The translations under genes and the position numbers were made by a program. A stretch of 64,000 bases of DNA from Flavobacterium denitrificans DSM 15936 (GTDB taxonomy: Bacteria; Bacteroidota; Bacteroidia; Flavobacteriales; Flavobacteriaceae): positions 1 to 64,000 of the forward strand of contig NZ_KE384377.1 of NCBI RefSeq assembly GCF_000425445.1. Direction: 5' to 3'. How positions within the stretch are numbered: position 1 is the stretch's first letter; every line of letters starts with the position of its first letter. This document shows, piece by piece, positions 17,184 to 25,564 of this stretch. The notes below the pieces were generated by a model that was not told the DNA's origin, did no database searches, and worked only from the letters and a program-made list of their open reading frames with translations.

Positions 17184-17196
17184 TTTTCAGACAGAT

Positions 17197-17230
17197 ATAA
17201 AAAAACACCTTCATAAAAATGAGGTGTTCA
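17197..17230 (-). terminator. Terminator of the Gre-like gene
   Basis: AACACC-TTCAT and ATGA-GGTGTT (17204-17228, loop AAAA, one bulge) are followed on the minus strand by a T7 tract (17203-17197). It lies 6 nt from the gene's stop. Confidence 0.8.
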
Positions 17231-17235
17231 AAAAG

Positions 17236-17631
17236 TTATGAAGTGTGTACTTCTGAATTGTCAACGGCAATTATTTTTAAAGTTTTGATTCCGGCTGGCA
17301 ATTCCCAATCTACTTGGTCATTTTTCTTAAAACCAATAATAGCAACACTCAAAGGTGCGAGAATTGAAATTTTTGATTGTTTTAAATCGGCAGCAGATGG
17401 TAAAACAATTTGAATTTTCATTTGTTTTTGAGCTTTTACATCTTCAATTGTCACAAATGAATTAATTCTGATAACCGTGGGGTCTAAGTCACTTTCTTTG
17501 CTAATGACAGCACGATCTAGTTCCTGCGACAACTGATTGGCCTCTTTAGTGTTTGTTGAATTTTTGCTTTTTAAAATTAATTCTCTCAGAAAGTTATATT
17601 CTGATTTGCTAAAAGTGGGTGTTGGTTTCAT
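17236..17631 (-). CDS. GreA/GreB-type (Rnk-like) elongation factor domain protein
   Basis: A 131-residue protein with a short N-terminal helical part (about 1-45) and the C-terminal Gre/Rnk fold: IRINSFVTIEDVKAQKQMKIQIVLPSAAD, then ILAPLSVAIIGFKKNDQVDWELPAG, the conserved S-P-L-G-x-A-L-x-G / D-x-V-x-W-x-x-P pattern. The long coiled coil of true GreA is missing, so it should bind RNA polymerase near the secondary channel without full cleavage activity, as Rnk does. It is monocistronic with its own terminator. Confidence 0.85.
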   Translation of the reverse strand: MKPTPTFSKSEYNFLRELILKSKNSTNTKEANQLSQELDRAVISKESDLDPTVIRINSFVTIEDVKAQKQMKIQIVLPSAADLKQSKISILAPLSVAIIGFKKNDQVDWELPAGIKTLKIIAVDNSEVHTS

Positions 17632-18005
17632 ATCTGTTTGAATTATTATTGTATTTTTTGAATGATTTTTCTTCTTTTGATCTTTAAAAGCAAAGTGTTT
17701 TTAGAGTCTTGATGAAGACTGATTTCAGAAATGCTTTTAGATTTGGAAAAACAAAAAAATATCTGACCAAAATTGCTTTTGCCAAATAAAATCATGTTTA
17801 AAAAGTAATGTAAATCCTCCGCCCTAAAGAAGAAATGAAATAGACGGAGGCCTAATTAATAAAGGCTTTGCTATGTGAAATAAATACAGCAGAAAGCGGT
17901 TTTCTTGTAGAAGAAAACAATAATTCTGAAACTGTATATATTAATATAGTGCTCACAATGAGTATTTTTGCTTGTTTTACAAAGATAAGAAACTTTTTTG
18001 AATGT
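17632..18005. other. 374-bp gap without a gene
   Basis: No coding frame with normal codon texture is seen. It holds a weak CCTCCG/CGGAGG pair 23 nt apart (17816-17850) and a GTTTTCTT/AAGAAAAC hairpin near 17898-17917. The Gre-like promoter should lie at its left end, but no clear TAnnTTTG box was found. Confidence 0.6.
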
Positions 18006-18560
18006 CTATTTCCATTTGATGTTGCAACCGATACTTGGTTTTTGGATTTCGCTTAAAGTTCTATTGTAAATCAAAGCATCGATGGCGCTTCTTAAATCAC
18101 TTCCGCTTAACGGGATTCCGTTTCCTGGCCTTGAATCATCAAGCTGGCCTCTGTAAAATAATTTGTTTTGGCTGTCAAATAAAAAGAAATCTGGCGTGCA
18201 GGTTGCATCATAAGCTTTTGCGATTTCTTGAGTTTCATCAAAGAGATATGGGAAATCGATTTTGTTTTTAAAAGCAAATTCGGTCATCTTTTCTGGCGAA
18301 TCTTCTGGATATTTTTCAATGTCATTGCTTGAAATAGCAACAATTCCTAATCCTTGAACACGGTAATCATTTGCAATCATCACAATTTCTTTTATGACGT
18401 GAAGTACAAAGGGGCAATGGTTGCACATAAAAATAACAAGCGTTCCTTTTGGACCCCTTAAATCTTCAAACGAAAAAGTATTGTTTGAATTGGTGTCTTT
18501 TAAATAAAATTCGGGAGCAATTGTTCCAAGCGGAATCATATTTGAAGGAGTTCGTGCCAT
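18006..18560 (-). CDS. Thioredoxin-fold (AhpC/TSA-like) protein
   Basis: A 184-residue peroxiredoxin/thioredoxin-fold protein. After FEDLRGPKGTLVIFMCNHCPF it carries CNHC, a CxxC redox pair with Pro following, and the later YDATCTPDFFLFD holds the cis-Pro segment. A GQLDDSRPGNG loop is typical of the stand-alone cytosolic thioredoxin family protein found across Bacteroidota. No signal peptide. A role in thiol redox or peroxide handling is likely. A -7 box TATTTTTG lies at 18588-18581, 20 nt before the ATG. Confidence 0.87.
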   Translation of the reverse strand: MARTPSNMIPLGTIAPEFYLKDTNSNNTFSFEDLRGPKGTLVIFMCNHCPFVLHVIKEIVMIANDYRVQGLGIVAISSNDIEKYPEDSPEKMTEFAFKNKIDFPYLFDETQEIAKAYDATCTPDFFLFDSQNKLFYRGQLDDSRPGNGIPLSGSDLRSAIDALIYNRTLSEIQKPSIGCNIKWK

Positions 18561-18657
18561 TTTTACAGATAATTAGTTTTCAAAAATAACTTTAAATTTC
18601 TGTAAATAAAAGCGCACAAGAAAAATTGTTGTCTTTGCTGTGAAGGTTTTTTTTTGC

Positions 18658-18681
18658 CACTCCCGATAACTATCGGGAGTG
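18658..18681. repeat. TCCCGATA-type palindrome, copy 1
   Basis: The palindrome TCCCGATAACTATCGGGA with CAC/GTG flanks lies between two minus-strand genes. It has no T run on the proper side for a terminator. A near-identical perfect palindrome is at 27116-27133. Confidence 0.75.
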
Positions 18682-18693
18682 ACAAAAGTTGTT

Positions 18694-19587
18694 TTATGAA
18701 TTCAAAAATTCAAGCAAATCTTTATTTAGCTTGTCTTTTTCGGTATAAAACAAGCCATGAGGTGCACCTTCGTAAATAATGAAAGTATTGTTTTCAATTG
18801 CTTTGGCTGTTTTTTCAGAACTAACTTCGATTGGTACATTTTTATCATCCGTTCCATGAATTATTAAGGTTGGAACCTTAATCGTTTGAAGTTCATCTCT
18901 AAAATCGGTGGTATTTAGCGATTCTGCACATTGCAAAGTTGCGCGCGGAGAAGCCATTGCACACAAATCTCTATAATATTCTAAAAGTGGTGTGCTCAAC
19001 GGTTTATTGATGATATTTACACCAAAAAAGATTCTGCCAAAGTTATCCAGAAAACCAATTCTGTCTTCATTTATAGCTGCTGCGGTTGCTTCGCTTTTTT
19101 CTTTTGGACGTCCTTCAGGATTGTCTTCTGTTTTTAATAAAAATGGGACGATAGACGAAATCAAAACCGCTTTAGAAACATTCTTCCCTTTGTAGCGACT
19201 AAAGTAACGAACGACTTCGCCACCACCCATTGAAAAACCAACAAGAGTTACATTTTCTAATTTAAGTTGAATGATAATTGCATTCAAATCATCTGTCAAG
19301 GTATTATAGTCATATCCATCCCAAGGTTGCGACGATTTCCCGAAACCGCGACGATCGTAAGCAATAACCCTGTAGTTATTCTGAATCAGAAAATTCATTT
19401 GATATTCCCACATTTCATTAGAAAGTGGCCAGCCGTGTATCAAAATTACGGGGTTTCCTTTTCCATAATCTTTAACGTATAGTTTCACATTTTGGGCAGT
19501 TTCAATGTATTTGTCTGTATTTTGGTGAAGCACATCAGTTTCTGATTCTCTTAGAGTAGTGCTGATATTTATTACATTATTTTCCAT
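18694..19587 (-). CDS. Alpha/beta hydrolase, non-haem haloperoxidase/esterase type
   Basis: A 297-residue hydrolase. After an N-terminal extension of about 35 residues it has the oxyanion region VILIHGWPLSNEMWEYQM, AYDRRGFGKSSQPWDGYDY, the nucleophile elbow GFSMGGGE, the acid in IIHGTDDKNVP and the His in EGAPHGLFYTEKD. This pattern belongs to the cofactor-free chloroperoxidase group, whose true activity is usually ester or perhydrolysis. No signal peptide is seen. It stands apart from its neighbours. Confidence 0.88.
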   Translation of the reverse strand: MENNVINISTTLRESETDVLHQNTDKYIETAQNVKLYVKDYGKGNPVILIHGWPLSNEMWEYQMNFLIQNNYRVIAYDRRGFGKSSQPWDGYDYNTLTDDLNAIIIQLKLENVTLVGFSMGGGEVVRYFSRYKGKNVSKAVLISSIVPFLLKTEDNPEGRPKEKSEATAAAINEDRIGFLDNFGRIFFGVNIINKPLSTPLLEYYRDLCAMASPRATLQCAESLNTTDFRDELQTIKVPTLIIHGTDDKNVPIEVSSEKTAKAIENNTFIIYEGAPHGLFYTEKDKLNKDLLEFLNS

Positions 19588-19710
19588 TTTATCTCTTTTG
19601 TTATTAGTTCGAAAAATTCAATACTAAATTAAAAGGAGTTTTAAAAAAAGAGGTTATAGAATTAACCGTATTACTTGCAAAATTTATAGGTTTGTAAAAA
19701 ACAATTTCAA

Positions 19711-20046
19711 ATGGATTTAACTTGGAATGAATTCGAGAGAACCGATATGCGTGTAGGAACAATTGTTGAGGTAAATGATTTTCCAGAAGCGAGAAAACCA
19801 GCATTTCAATTAACAATAGATTTTGGTTCTGAAATCGGGATCAGAAAATCATCAGCACAAATTACAAAACGTTATAAAAAAGAAGATTTGCTAAACCGTC
19901 AAATCGTTGCGGTTGTAAATTTTCCCAAAAAGCAAATCGGCAAATTTATGAGTGAATGTCTAGTTCTTGGCGCAGTCGGAGAGGAGGGAGATGTTATTTT
20001 ATTAGCCCCGGATTTTAAGATTCCGAATGGACTTCGAATTGGTTAG
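19711..20046 (+). CDS. CsaA-like tRNA-binding protein
   Basis: A 111-residue OB-fold protein. WNEFERTDMRVGTIVEVNDFPEARKPAFQL and KKQIGKFMSECLVLGAVGEEGDVILLAPD are the typical start and RNA-binding face of the CsaA/tRNA_bind domain. Stand-alone versions form dimers and have tRNA-binding and chaperone-like activity in vitro. It is convergent with the RBBP9-like gene; the shared gap carries a long inverted repeat. Confidence 0.9.
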   Translation: MDLTWNEFERTDMRVGTIVEVNDFPEARKPAFQLTIDFGSEIGIRKSSAQITKRYKKEDLLNRQIVAVVNFPKKQIGKFMSECLVLGAVGEEGDVILLAPDFKIPNGLRIG

Positions 20047-20125
20047 TTTTTAGTCTCAGTCTCAGTTTACAGTCTCAGTTTTTAGTTATGGACTGTAAAC
20101 TGAGACTGTAAACTGCGACTGAAAA
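20045..20125. repeat. CAGTCTCAGTTTTCAGT-family hairpin, copy 2
   Basis: AGTCTCAGTTTACAGTCTCAG (split here as AGTCTCAGTTTACAG and TCTCAG) and its inverted return GACTGTAAACTGAGACTG form a long hairpin around TTTTAGTTATG. It fills the gap between two convergent genes and could fold in both transcripts. Confidence 0.75.
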
Positions 20126-20671
20126 TTAGGAAATTTTCTCAATTAATTTCTGCAAAATATCCTGTCCTTCTTCCCAATATTTCAAATCTGAATCAGAGTT
20201 GATGTGGCCTTGTTTTCCAACGTTAACAAAATCACTTCCCCATTTTTCTGCAAAATATTTTTTTCTTTCAAATGATGCATACGGATCATTTTCGCTTGCG
20301 ACAACAATTGATGGAAAAGATAATTTGTAAAGAGGCATTGGCGAAAAATTTCTAACTTCTTCGGGTGTATGTTCTGGTGAATCAACATCAGCAGGAGCTA
20401 CTAAAAGTGCTCCAATAATATTTTTATTAGACTTATGTTCTGCCCAATGCAAAACCAAAGAAACAGCAAGACTATGCGCAACTAAAACGGTGGGACTTTC
20501 TAGTTTTGAAATTTCTTCATTTAAACGGGAAATCCAATCTTCTCGTAAAGGTTGATCCCAATTATCTTGTACAATTCGAATTGAATTTTTGAATTTTTTG
20601 TGCCAAAAAGTCTGCCAGTGTTTTTCACCAGAATCTCCGAGTCCTGGTAGAATTAATAGTTGTGTGTCCAT
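20126..20671 (-). CDS. RBBP9/YdeN-family serine hydrolase
   Basis: A 181-residue small alpha/beta hydrolase. LLILPGLGDSGEKHWQ at the N-terminus is the RBBP9/YdeN hallmark; the nucleophile is in VAHSLAVSL, the acid in VASENDPYAS and the His in KQGHINSDS. Length is standard for this lidless family. Biological substrate unknown. It lies 18 nt downstream of the secreted esterase-like gene on the same strand, so the two may be cotranscribed. Confidence 0.9.
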   Translation of the reverse strand: MDTQLLILPGLGDSGEKHWQTFWHKKFKNSIRIVQDNWDQPLREDWISRLNEEISKLESPTVLVAHSLAVSLVLHWAEHKSNKNIIGALLVAPADVDSPEHTPEEVRNFSPMPLYKLSFPSIVVASENDPYASFERKKYFAEKWGSDFVNVGKQGHINSDSDLKYWEEGQDILQKLIEKIS

Positions 20672-20689
20672 TGCCGTGGATTTTTGTTG

Positions 20690-21520
20690 TTATTTTTTAG
20701 TCTGTTTTTCTTTTAAAATGCGGTTTACTTCATTGACAAGCAACGGAAAACCAGGTTCTGTCATTCCGTGTCCATAACCGTCTAATTCATAAAGTTTTGT
20801 TTGCGTATGGCCCACAAGTTTCATCATTCTTGCCATATAAGCGTTTTCTTCATAGCGTCCTAGCATTTCTAATTCGCGATCACCAGTAATTAATAAAAGC
20901 GGTGGAGCATCCGCGCGGACATGATATAAAGGCGCATATTCATCGATTGTAGGCTGTTTTTCTGGAATTCCGTTTTGTCTTCTAATTTCAAAATGCGTGA
21001 TGCATTGCGAACTAAACGGAACAAGTCCGGCGATTTTGTTTGCATCAATTCCTTCTTTTTGAAGCCATTTTTTGTCTAAACCAATCATTGCTGTTAAATA
21101 AGCTCCAGCTGAATGTCCAGAGACAAAAATTTGTGACGCATCACCACCGTAATTACTAATGTTGTTAAAAGCCCAGCTTACGGCCGCTGCTGCATCTTCA
21201 ATGCATTTTTCTGCTCTTACTTTTGGCGAAAGTCTGTAATTTACACCAATTATTGCAAAACCTTTATTTTTTAATGCTTCAGGAATTTCTTTGCTTCCGC
21301 CTGTTAATCCGCCGCCATGAAACCAAACTATGGTTGCAAAACCTTTGCTGTTTTTAGGATAATAAATATCTAAAACACATCTTTCGTTAATATAGCTGTC
21401 AGCTTTATTTGCTGTTGCGTTGTAATATTGAATATTTGTTTTGGTCTCATAATCCAGTTTTTGTGAAAATGCTGTAAAACTGATGAAAACAAAAGCGAGT
21501 AAGGAAAGTAATTTTTTCAT
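20690..21520 (-). CDS. Secreted alpha/beta hydrolase (carboxylesterase type)
   Basis: A 276-residue protein with a signal peptide (MKKLLSLLAFVFISFTAFSQ). The mature enzyme has the HGGG oxyanion motif in VWFHGGGLTGGS, nucleophile in SGHSAGAYL, Asp in LLITGDRELEM and His in YGHGMTEPG, which is the hormone-sensitive-lipase/BD-FAE-like arrangement. It probably acts on esters in the periplasm. It may form a transcription unit with the downstream RBBP9-like hydrolase (18-nt gap). Confidence 0.88.
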   Translation of the reverse strand: MKKLLSLLAFVFISFTAFSQKLDYETKTNIQYYNATANKADSYINERCVLDIYYPKNSKGFATIVWFHGGGLTGGSKEIPEALKNKGFAIIGVNYRLSPKVRAEKCIEDAAAAVSWAFNNISNYGGDASQIFVSGHSAGAYLTAMIGLDKKWLQKEGIDANKIAGLVPFSSQCITHFEIRRQNGIPEKQPTIDEYAPLYHVRADAPPLLLITGDRELEMLGRYEENAYMARMMKLVGHTQTKLYELDGYGHGMTEPGFPLLVNEVNRILKEKQTKK

Positions 21521-21628
21521 TTTTTGTCGAATGTAAAATGTTTAATGTAAAATGTATTTTATGGAAATTGAAGATGTCTAAATCGTACGTCTCACATTTT
21601 ACAATTCACATCTCAAAAATAAATATAT

Positions 21629-21661
21629 AAAAAAAGTCCAAAATGCTATACAAATTGGACT
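21629..21661 (-). terminator. Terminator of the PUR-family gene
   Basis: AGTCCAA / TTGGACT (21635-21641, 21655-21661) with a 13-nt loop is followed on the minus strand by a run of seven T residues. Confidence 0.75.
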
Positions 21662-21689
21662 CGTACTTTTCTAAAAAGTTATATGGAGA

Positions 21690-22073
21690 CTAAATATCGT
21701 CAAAATCAATATCAGTAAAGCTAGATCTTTGTGTTTCAGCTTTATCAGAACTGTATTCTTTTTTAAAATCTTTTTGGTGTCTTTCAGAGATTACCTCTTC
21801 GCCTTTGTGGTTCAAGACGTATGAAGTCATTTCCTCTAGTATTTCAGCAAAAGCACTAAAATCTTCTTTGTATAAGTAAATTTTGTGTTTTTTAAAATGA
21901 AAAGAACCATCTTCTTCAGTGAATTTTTTACTTTCGGTAATTGTGATATAATAATCATCAGCTTTTGTAGCTCTCACATCAAAGAAATAAGTTCTTCTTC
22001 CTGCTCGTAATACTTTAGAAAAAATCTCTTCTTTTTCTAACATGTCATTTTCTCTCATAATACGTTCTATCAT
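21690..22073 (-). CDS. DUF3276/PUR-family nucleic-acid-binding protein
   Basis: A 127-residue protein typical of Bacteroidota. The core is one PUR-type beta-beta-beta-beta-alpha repeat: EEIFSKVLRAGRRTYFFDVRATKADDYYITITESKK, then KKHKIYLYKEDFSAFAEILEEM. An acidic, disordered tail follows. PUR repeats bind single-stranded DNA/RNA as dimers. Its target in these bacteria is not established. It has its own terminator and lies 54 nt after the ABC exporter start region's end. Confidence 0.9.
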   Translation of the reverse strand: MIERIMRENDMLEKEEIFSKVLRAGRRTYFFDVRATKADDYYITITESKKFTEEDGSFHFKKHKIYLYKEDFSAFAEILEEMTSYVLNHKGEEVISERHQKDFKKEYSSDKAETQRSSFTDIDFDDI

Positions 22074-22127
22074 TTTTTGGAATTAATAGTACTCAAAAAT
22101 CATAAAAAATTATCTATTACACAACAA

Positions 22128-23906
22128 TTAAAGTAATTCTTTTTCCGAAAGTTGTTTTAAATATAACGATGAATAATAGCCGTCTTGATTTATTAATTGA
22201 TTATGAGAACCTTGTTGAATTATCTTGCCATCTTCTAAAATGATAATCTTGTCGGCATTTTTAGCTGACGAAACGCGGTGGCTTACAATAATTGTAGTTT
22301 TATTTTTACAAAATTCAAATAGATTATTTAAAATTGTTTCTTCGGTTTCGGTATCGACTGCAGAAAGGCAATCGTCAAAAAGTAAAATGGCAGGATTTTT
22401 AATTATTGCCCTTGCAATTGACACACGCTGTTTTTGCCCGCCAGAAAGTGTAATGCCTCTTTCGCCCAAAATAGTGTCGTATTGTTTATTGAATGCCACA
22501 ATATTATCGTGAACGACTGCATTTTTCGCTGCTTCAATAACCTCTTCATCGGTAGCGTTTTCATTGCCGAATTTGATGTTGTTTTTGATAGTATCTGAGA
22601 ATAAAAAAGCATCTTGAGGCACGATTCCAATATTATTTCTCAAATCATTCAAGTTCAACGTGCTAATTTCATTTCCATCAATGATGATTCGACCTTCAGT
22701 AACATCATATAGGCGAGAAATTAGAGATAAAATTGTTGATTTTCCGGATCCCGTTTTTCCTAAAATGGCTAATGTTTCTCCATTTTTAACTGAAAAAGTT
22801 ACATTTTTTAAAGCTTCGATATTAGTATCTTCATAGGTGTAGCTTACATTTTCGAAAGCAATTGAGCCCTGAATTTCAGATGAATTTGGATTGTTGTTTT
22901 TGATTTCTGGCTCCAATTTCAAAAATTCATTCAAACGTTTTTGAGATGCTTCGGCTTCTTGAACCATTGATGAAACCCAGCCCAAAGAGGCAACTGGCCA
23001 AGTCAGCATGTTTACGTATAAAATAAATTCGGCAATAGTTCCAATATTCGGAATGCTTCCGTTAATGTACATAACGCCTCCAAAATAAATCACGACCAAA
23101 TTACTGATTCCGATCAGTGCAATCATCAACGGCCCAAAAAGCGATTGTACTTTGGCTAAATCCAAACTTTTCTTTTTGCTTTCATCAGCAAGATCAATCA
23201 TATTGTTTTGATGCTGATTTTCTAATGAATAGGCTTTTATAACACGAATTCCTGAGAATATTTCCTGTGTAAAACTGGAGACTTTAGATAAGTATTGCTG
23301 AAATGTTGTGCTTCGCTTATTGATTTCAGAACTCAATTTAAAAATACAATACGACAGAATAGGCAATGGAAGAATCGTATATAATGTCAGCAAAGGCGAA
23401 ACATTATACATATATATAATAACAATGGCAAAACGTATAAATGTATTGATTGAGTACATAACGGCAGGTCCTACATACATTCTGACTTTTGAAACATCTT
23501 CAGAAATTCTGTTCATTAAGTCTCCAGTTCGGTTTTGTTTGTAGAAATTCTGTGAAAGAATTTCGTATTGCTTAAAAACCTCATTTTTCAAATCAAATTC
23601 GATATGACGAGACATTACAATCAATGTTTGGCGCATTAAAAAGGTCAAGAAACCAGCAACAATGGCGCTTCCGATGATTAACAGTACATTATGAATTAAA
23701 TCAGCTTTGTAAAAATCTCTGATTATCGTAGAATTTTGATCTGCTTCTGATAGTTTTAAAAACCTTTCAATAACATCAAATGAATGACTGACCAATTTTG
23801 GTGTAAATAAAAAGAATATTTGTGCGATTATGGTGATTAAAATACCGAAGGAAAAACTGAATTTATATTTGATGAAATATTTGTTTAAATAGCTTAATTC
23901 TTTCAT
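22128..23906 (-). CDS. ABC exporter (fused membrane and ATPase domains)
   Basis: A 592-residue half-transporter that works as a dimer in the inner membrane. Six membrane helices (about 1-320) precede the nucleotide-binding domain: Walker A GKTGSGKST, signature LSGGQKQRVSIARA, Walker B AILLFDDCLSAVD, and the switch His in IIVSHRVSSA. The residue after Walker B is Asp (FDD) instead of the catalytic Glu, as in the degenerate subunit of heterodimeric exporters; no partner gene is adjacent. It resembles multidrug/lipid exporters of the MdlB/BmrC type. Substrate unknown. Confidence 0.92.
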   Translation of the reverse strand: MKELSYLNKYFIKYKFSFSFGILITIIAQIFFLFTPKLVSHSFDVIERFLKLSEADQNSTIIRDFYKADLIHNVLLIIGSAIVAGFLTFLMRQTLIVMSRHIEFDLKNEVFKQYEILSQNFYKQNRTGDLMNRISEDVSKVRMYVGPAVMYSINTFIRFAIVIIYMYNVSPLLTLYTILPLPILSYCIFKLSSEINKRSTTFQQYLSKVSSFTQEIFSGIRVIKAYSLENQHQNNMIDLADESKKKSLDLAKVQSLFGPLMIALIGISNLVVIYFGGVMYINGSIPNIGTIAEFILYVNMLTWPVASLGWVSSMVQEAEASQKRLNEFLKLEPEIKNNNPNSSEIQGSIAFENVSYTYEDTNIEALKNVTFSVKNGETLAILGKTGSGKSTILSLISRLYDVTEGRIIIDGNEISTLNLNDLRNNIGIVPQDAFLFSDTIKNNIKFGNENATDEEVIEAAKNAVVHDNIVAFNKQYDTILGERGITLSGGQKQRVSIARAIIKNPAILLFDDCLSAVDTETEETILNNLFEFCKNKTTIIVSHRVSSAKNADKIIILEDGKIIQQGSHNQLINQDGYYSSLYLKQLSEKELL

Positions 23907-24109
23907 TTTTTTAAGAAATGTGATATTGAATTGATTTAAAATTATGAATTATCATTAATTAAAATTATAATAATTTGCAATTAAATCAAAACAATTATAT
24001 TGTAAAATTGTTATTTTATAGATAAAAAATTAGCACATGTGTATTTTTTAATTATGTTTGAGAAGTCTTTTTGACAAATTCATAATTTTAACTAATTAAT
24101 ACTAGCGCT

Positions 24110-25216
24110 ATGGATGCAACTTTCGCAACTGGAAAGGAACTTCAAAAAATGGATCCTGTTTTTGGTCAATTATCTTTTGACGATCACGAACAAATTGTAT
24201 TTTGCAATGACAAAGATACAGGTTTAAAAGCAATTATTGGTATTCATAATTCGGTTATGGGGCCAGCTTTGGGAGGAACTAGAATGTGGAATTATAACAC
24301 CGAGTGGGAGGCTTTAAACGATGTTTTACGTCTTTCAAGAGGGATGACTTATAAATCTGCCATTACCGGACTTAATATTGGTGGTGGAAAAGCGGTTATT
24401 ATTGGTGATGCTAAAACGCAAAAAACGCCTGAGTTGATGCGCAAGTTTGGAGAATTTGTTCACTCTCTAAGCGGAAGATATATTACCGCTGAAGATGTTG
24501 GAATGGAAACAAAAGACATGGACACTGTAAGAGACGTTACGCCTTATGTTACAGGGATTTCTGAAGAAAGAGGTGGGTCTGGAAACCCTTCTCCTGTTAC
24601 AGCTTATGGCGTTTATTTGGGTATGAAAGCAGCTGCTAAAAGCCAGTTTGGTTCTGATGTTTTAGATGGCAAAAAAGTTTTGGTTCAGGGGATTGGGCAT
24701 GTTGGTGAAACTTTAGTTGAATATTTGACTAAAGAAGGTGCGCAAGTTACTATTACGGATATCAACGAAGAAAAGTTATATCAAGTAGCTTCAAAATATA
24801 ACGCAACAATTTATACTGGAGAAGATTTATATACTGCTGATGTTGATATCTATGCGCCGTGTGCGATGGGAGCAACAATCAATGATAATACAGTAAACAA
24901 AATTAAAGCTAAAGTTATTGCTGGTGCTGCCAACAATCAATTAGCCGATGAGAATGTTCACGGAGCAAGATTGCAAGAAAGAGGAATTTTATACGCTCCT
25001 GATTTCTTGATCAACGCTGGAGGAATCATCAATGTTTATGCGGAATTAGCAAACTATGGTAAAGCTGAGATCATGGCTAAAACAGAGAATATCTATAACA
25101 CTACTTTAGAAATTATCGATTATGCTGTGAAAAACGGAATTACAACGCATAAAGCGGCGCTTACAATTGCTCAAAACCGTATTGACACAAGAAAATTAGA
25201 AAACGCTAAAAAGTAA
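24110..25216 (+). CDS. Leucine (Glu/Leu/Phe/Val) dehydrogenase
   Basis: A 368-residue NAD-dependent amino-acid dehydrogenase. Visible are ALGGTRMWNY, the catalytic Lys region LNIGGGKAVIIGD, AEDVGMETKDMDTV, the Rossmann loop VQGIGHVGETLVEYL and NNQLADENVHGARL. Length and sequence fit leucine dehydrogenase, which converts branched-chain amino acids to 2-keto acids. It is divergent from the ABC exporter. HMG-CoA lyase (leucine catabolism) is also in the window but 10 kb away. The tail is followed by a long repeat region. Confidence 0.93.
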   Translation: MDATFATGKELQKMDPVFGQLSFDDHEQIVFCNDKDTGLKAIIGIHNSVMGPALGGTRMWNYNTEWEALNDVLRLSRGMTYKSAITGLNIGGGKAVIIGDAKTQKTPELMRKFGEFVHSLSGRYITAEDVGMETKDMDTVRDVTPYVTGISEERGGSGNPSPVTAYGVYLGMKAAAKSQFGSDVLDGKKVLVQGIGHVGETLVEYLTKEGAQVTITDINEEKLYQVASKYNATIYTGEDLYTADVDIYAPCAMGATINDNTVNKIKAKVIAGAANNQLADENVHGARLQERGILYAPDFLINAGGIINVYAELANYGKAEIMAKTENIYNTTLEIIDYAVKNGITTHKAALTIAQNRIDTRKLENAKK

Positions 25217-25564
25217 TTTTTTAGTTTGCAGTCTCAGTCTCAGTTTTCAGATTATCTGGAAACTGGGATTTTTTTTTAGTTTTCAGTCGCAGTATTCGGT
25301 CACAGTTTCTAGTTTTATTGGGATAGTAGACTGAGATTAAGACTAAGACTAAGACTAAGACTAAGACTAAGACTAAGACTAAGACTAAAGACTAAAGACT
25401 AAGACTAAAGACTGAATACTCAATACTGAGACTGAATACTGCGACTAAATTTTTGAATTAAACTGAAAACTGCGACTGAAAACCGCGACTTTTTTACGAA
25501 TTAATTTTAATATAAGGATTGAAATTCCTAATTTTGCAGACTAATTTTTAAAAGTTCTTACAAG
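25217..25564. other. 348-bp repeat-filled gap before nusB
   Basis: No gene. Almost the whole gap is CAGTCTCAGTTTTCAGT-family repeat (25226-25490) with an embedded hexanucleotide tract. A -7-like TAATTTTG is at 25529-25536, 29 nt before the nusB GTG. Confidence 0.8.
25226..25490. repeat. CAGTCTCAGTTTTCAGT-family hairpin, copy 3, with hexanucleotide tract
   Basis: The left part has GCAGTCTCAGTCTCAGTTTTC; split, this is GCAGTCTCAG plus TCTCAGTTTTC. The right part has AACTGAAAACTGCGACTGAA in inverted sense. The middle holds eight perfect GACTAA units (25341-25388) followed by slipped AGACTAA/GACTAA copies to about 25412. It is the longest copy of the family here. Confidence 0.8.

Noticed and set aside
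18658..18681. Terminator between the thioredoxin and hydrolase genes
   Set aside because: The palindrome is followed by A residues, not T, on the minus strand, where a terminator would be needed.
25341..25412. CRISPR array
   Set aside because: The repeats are 6-nt direct tandem units with no spacers and no cas genes.
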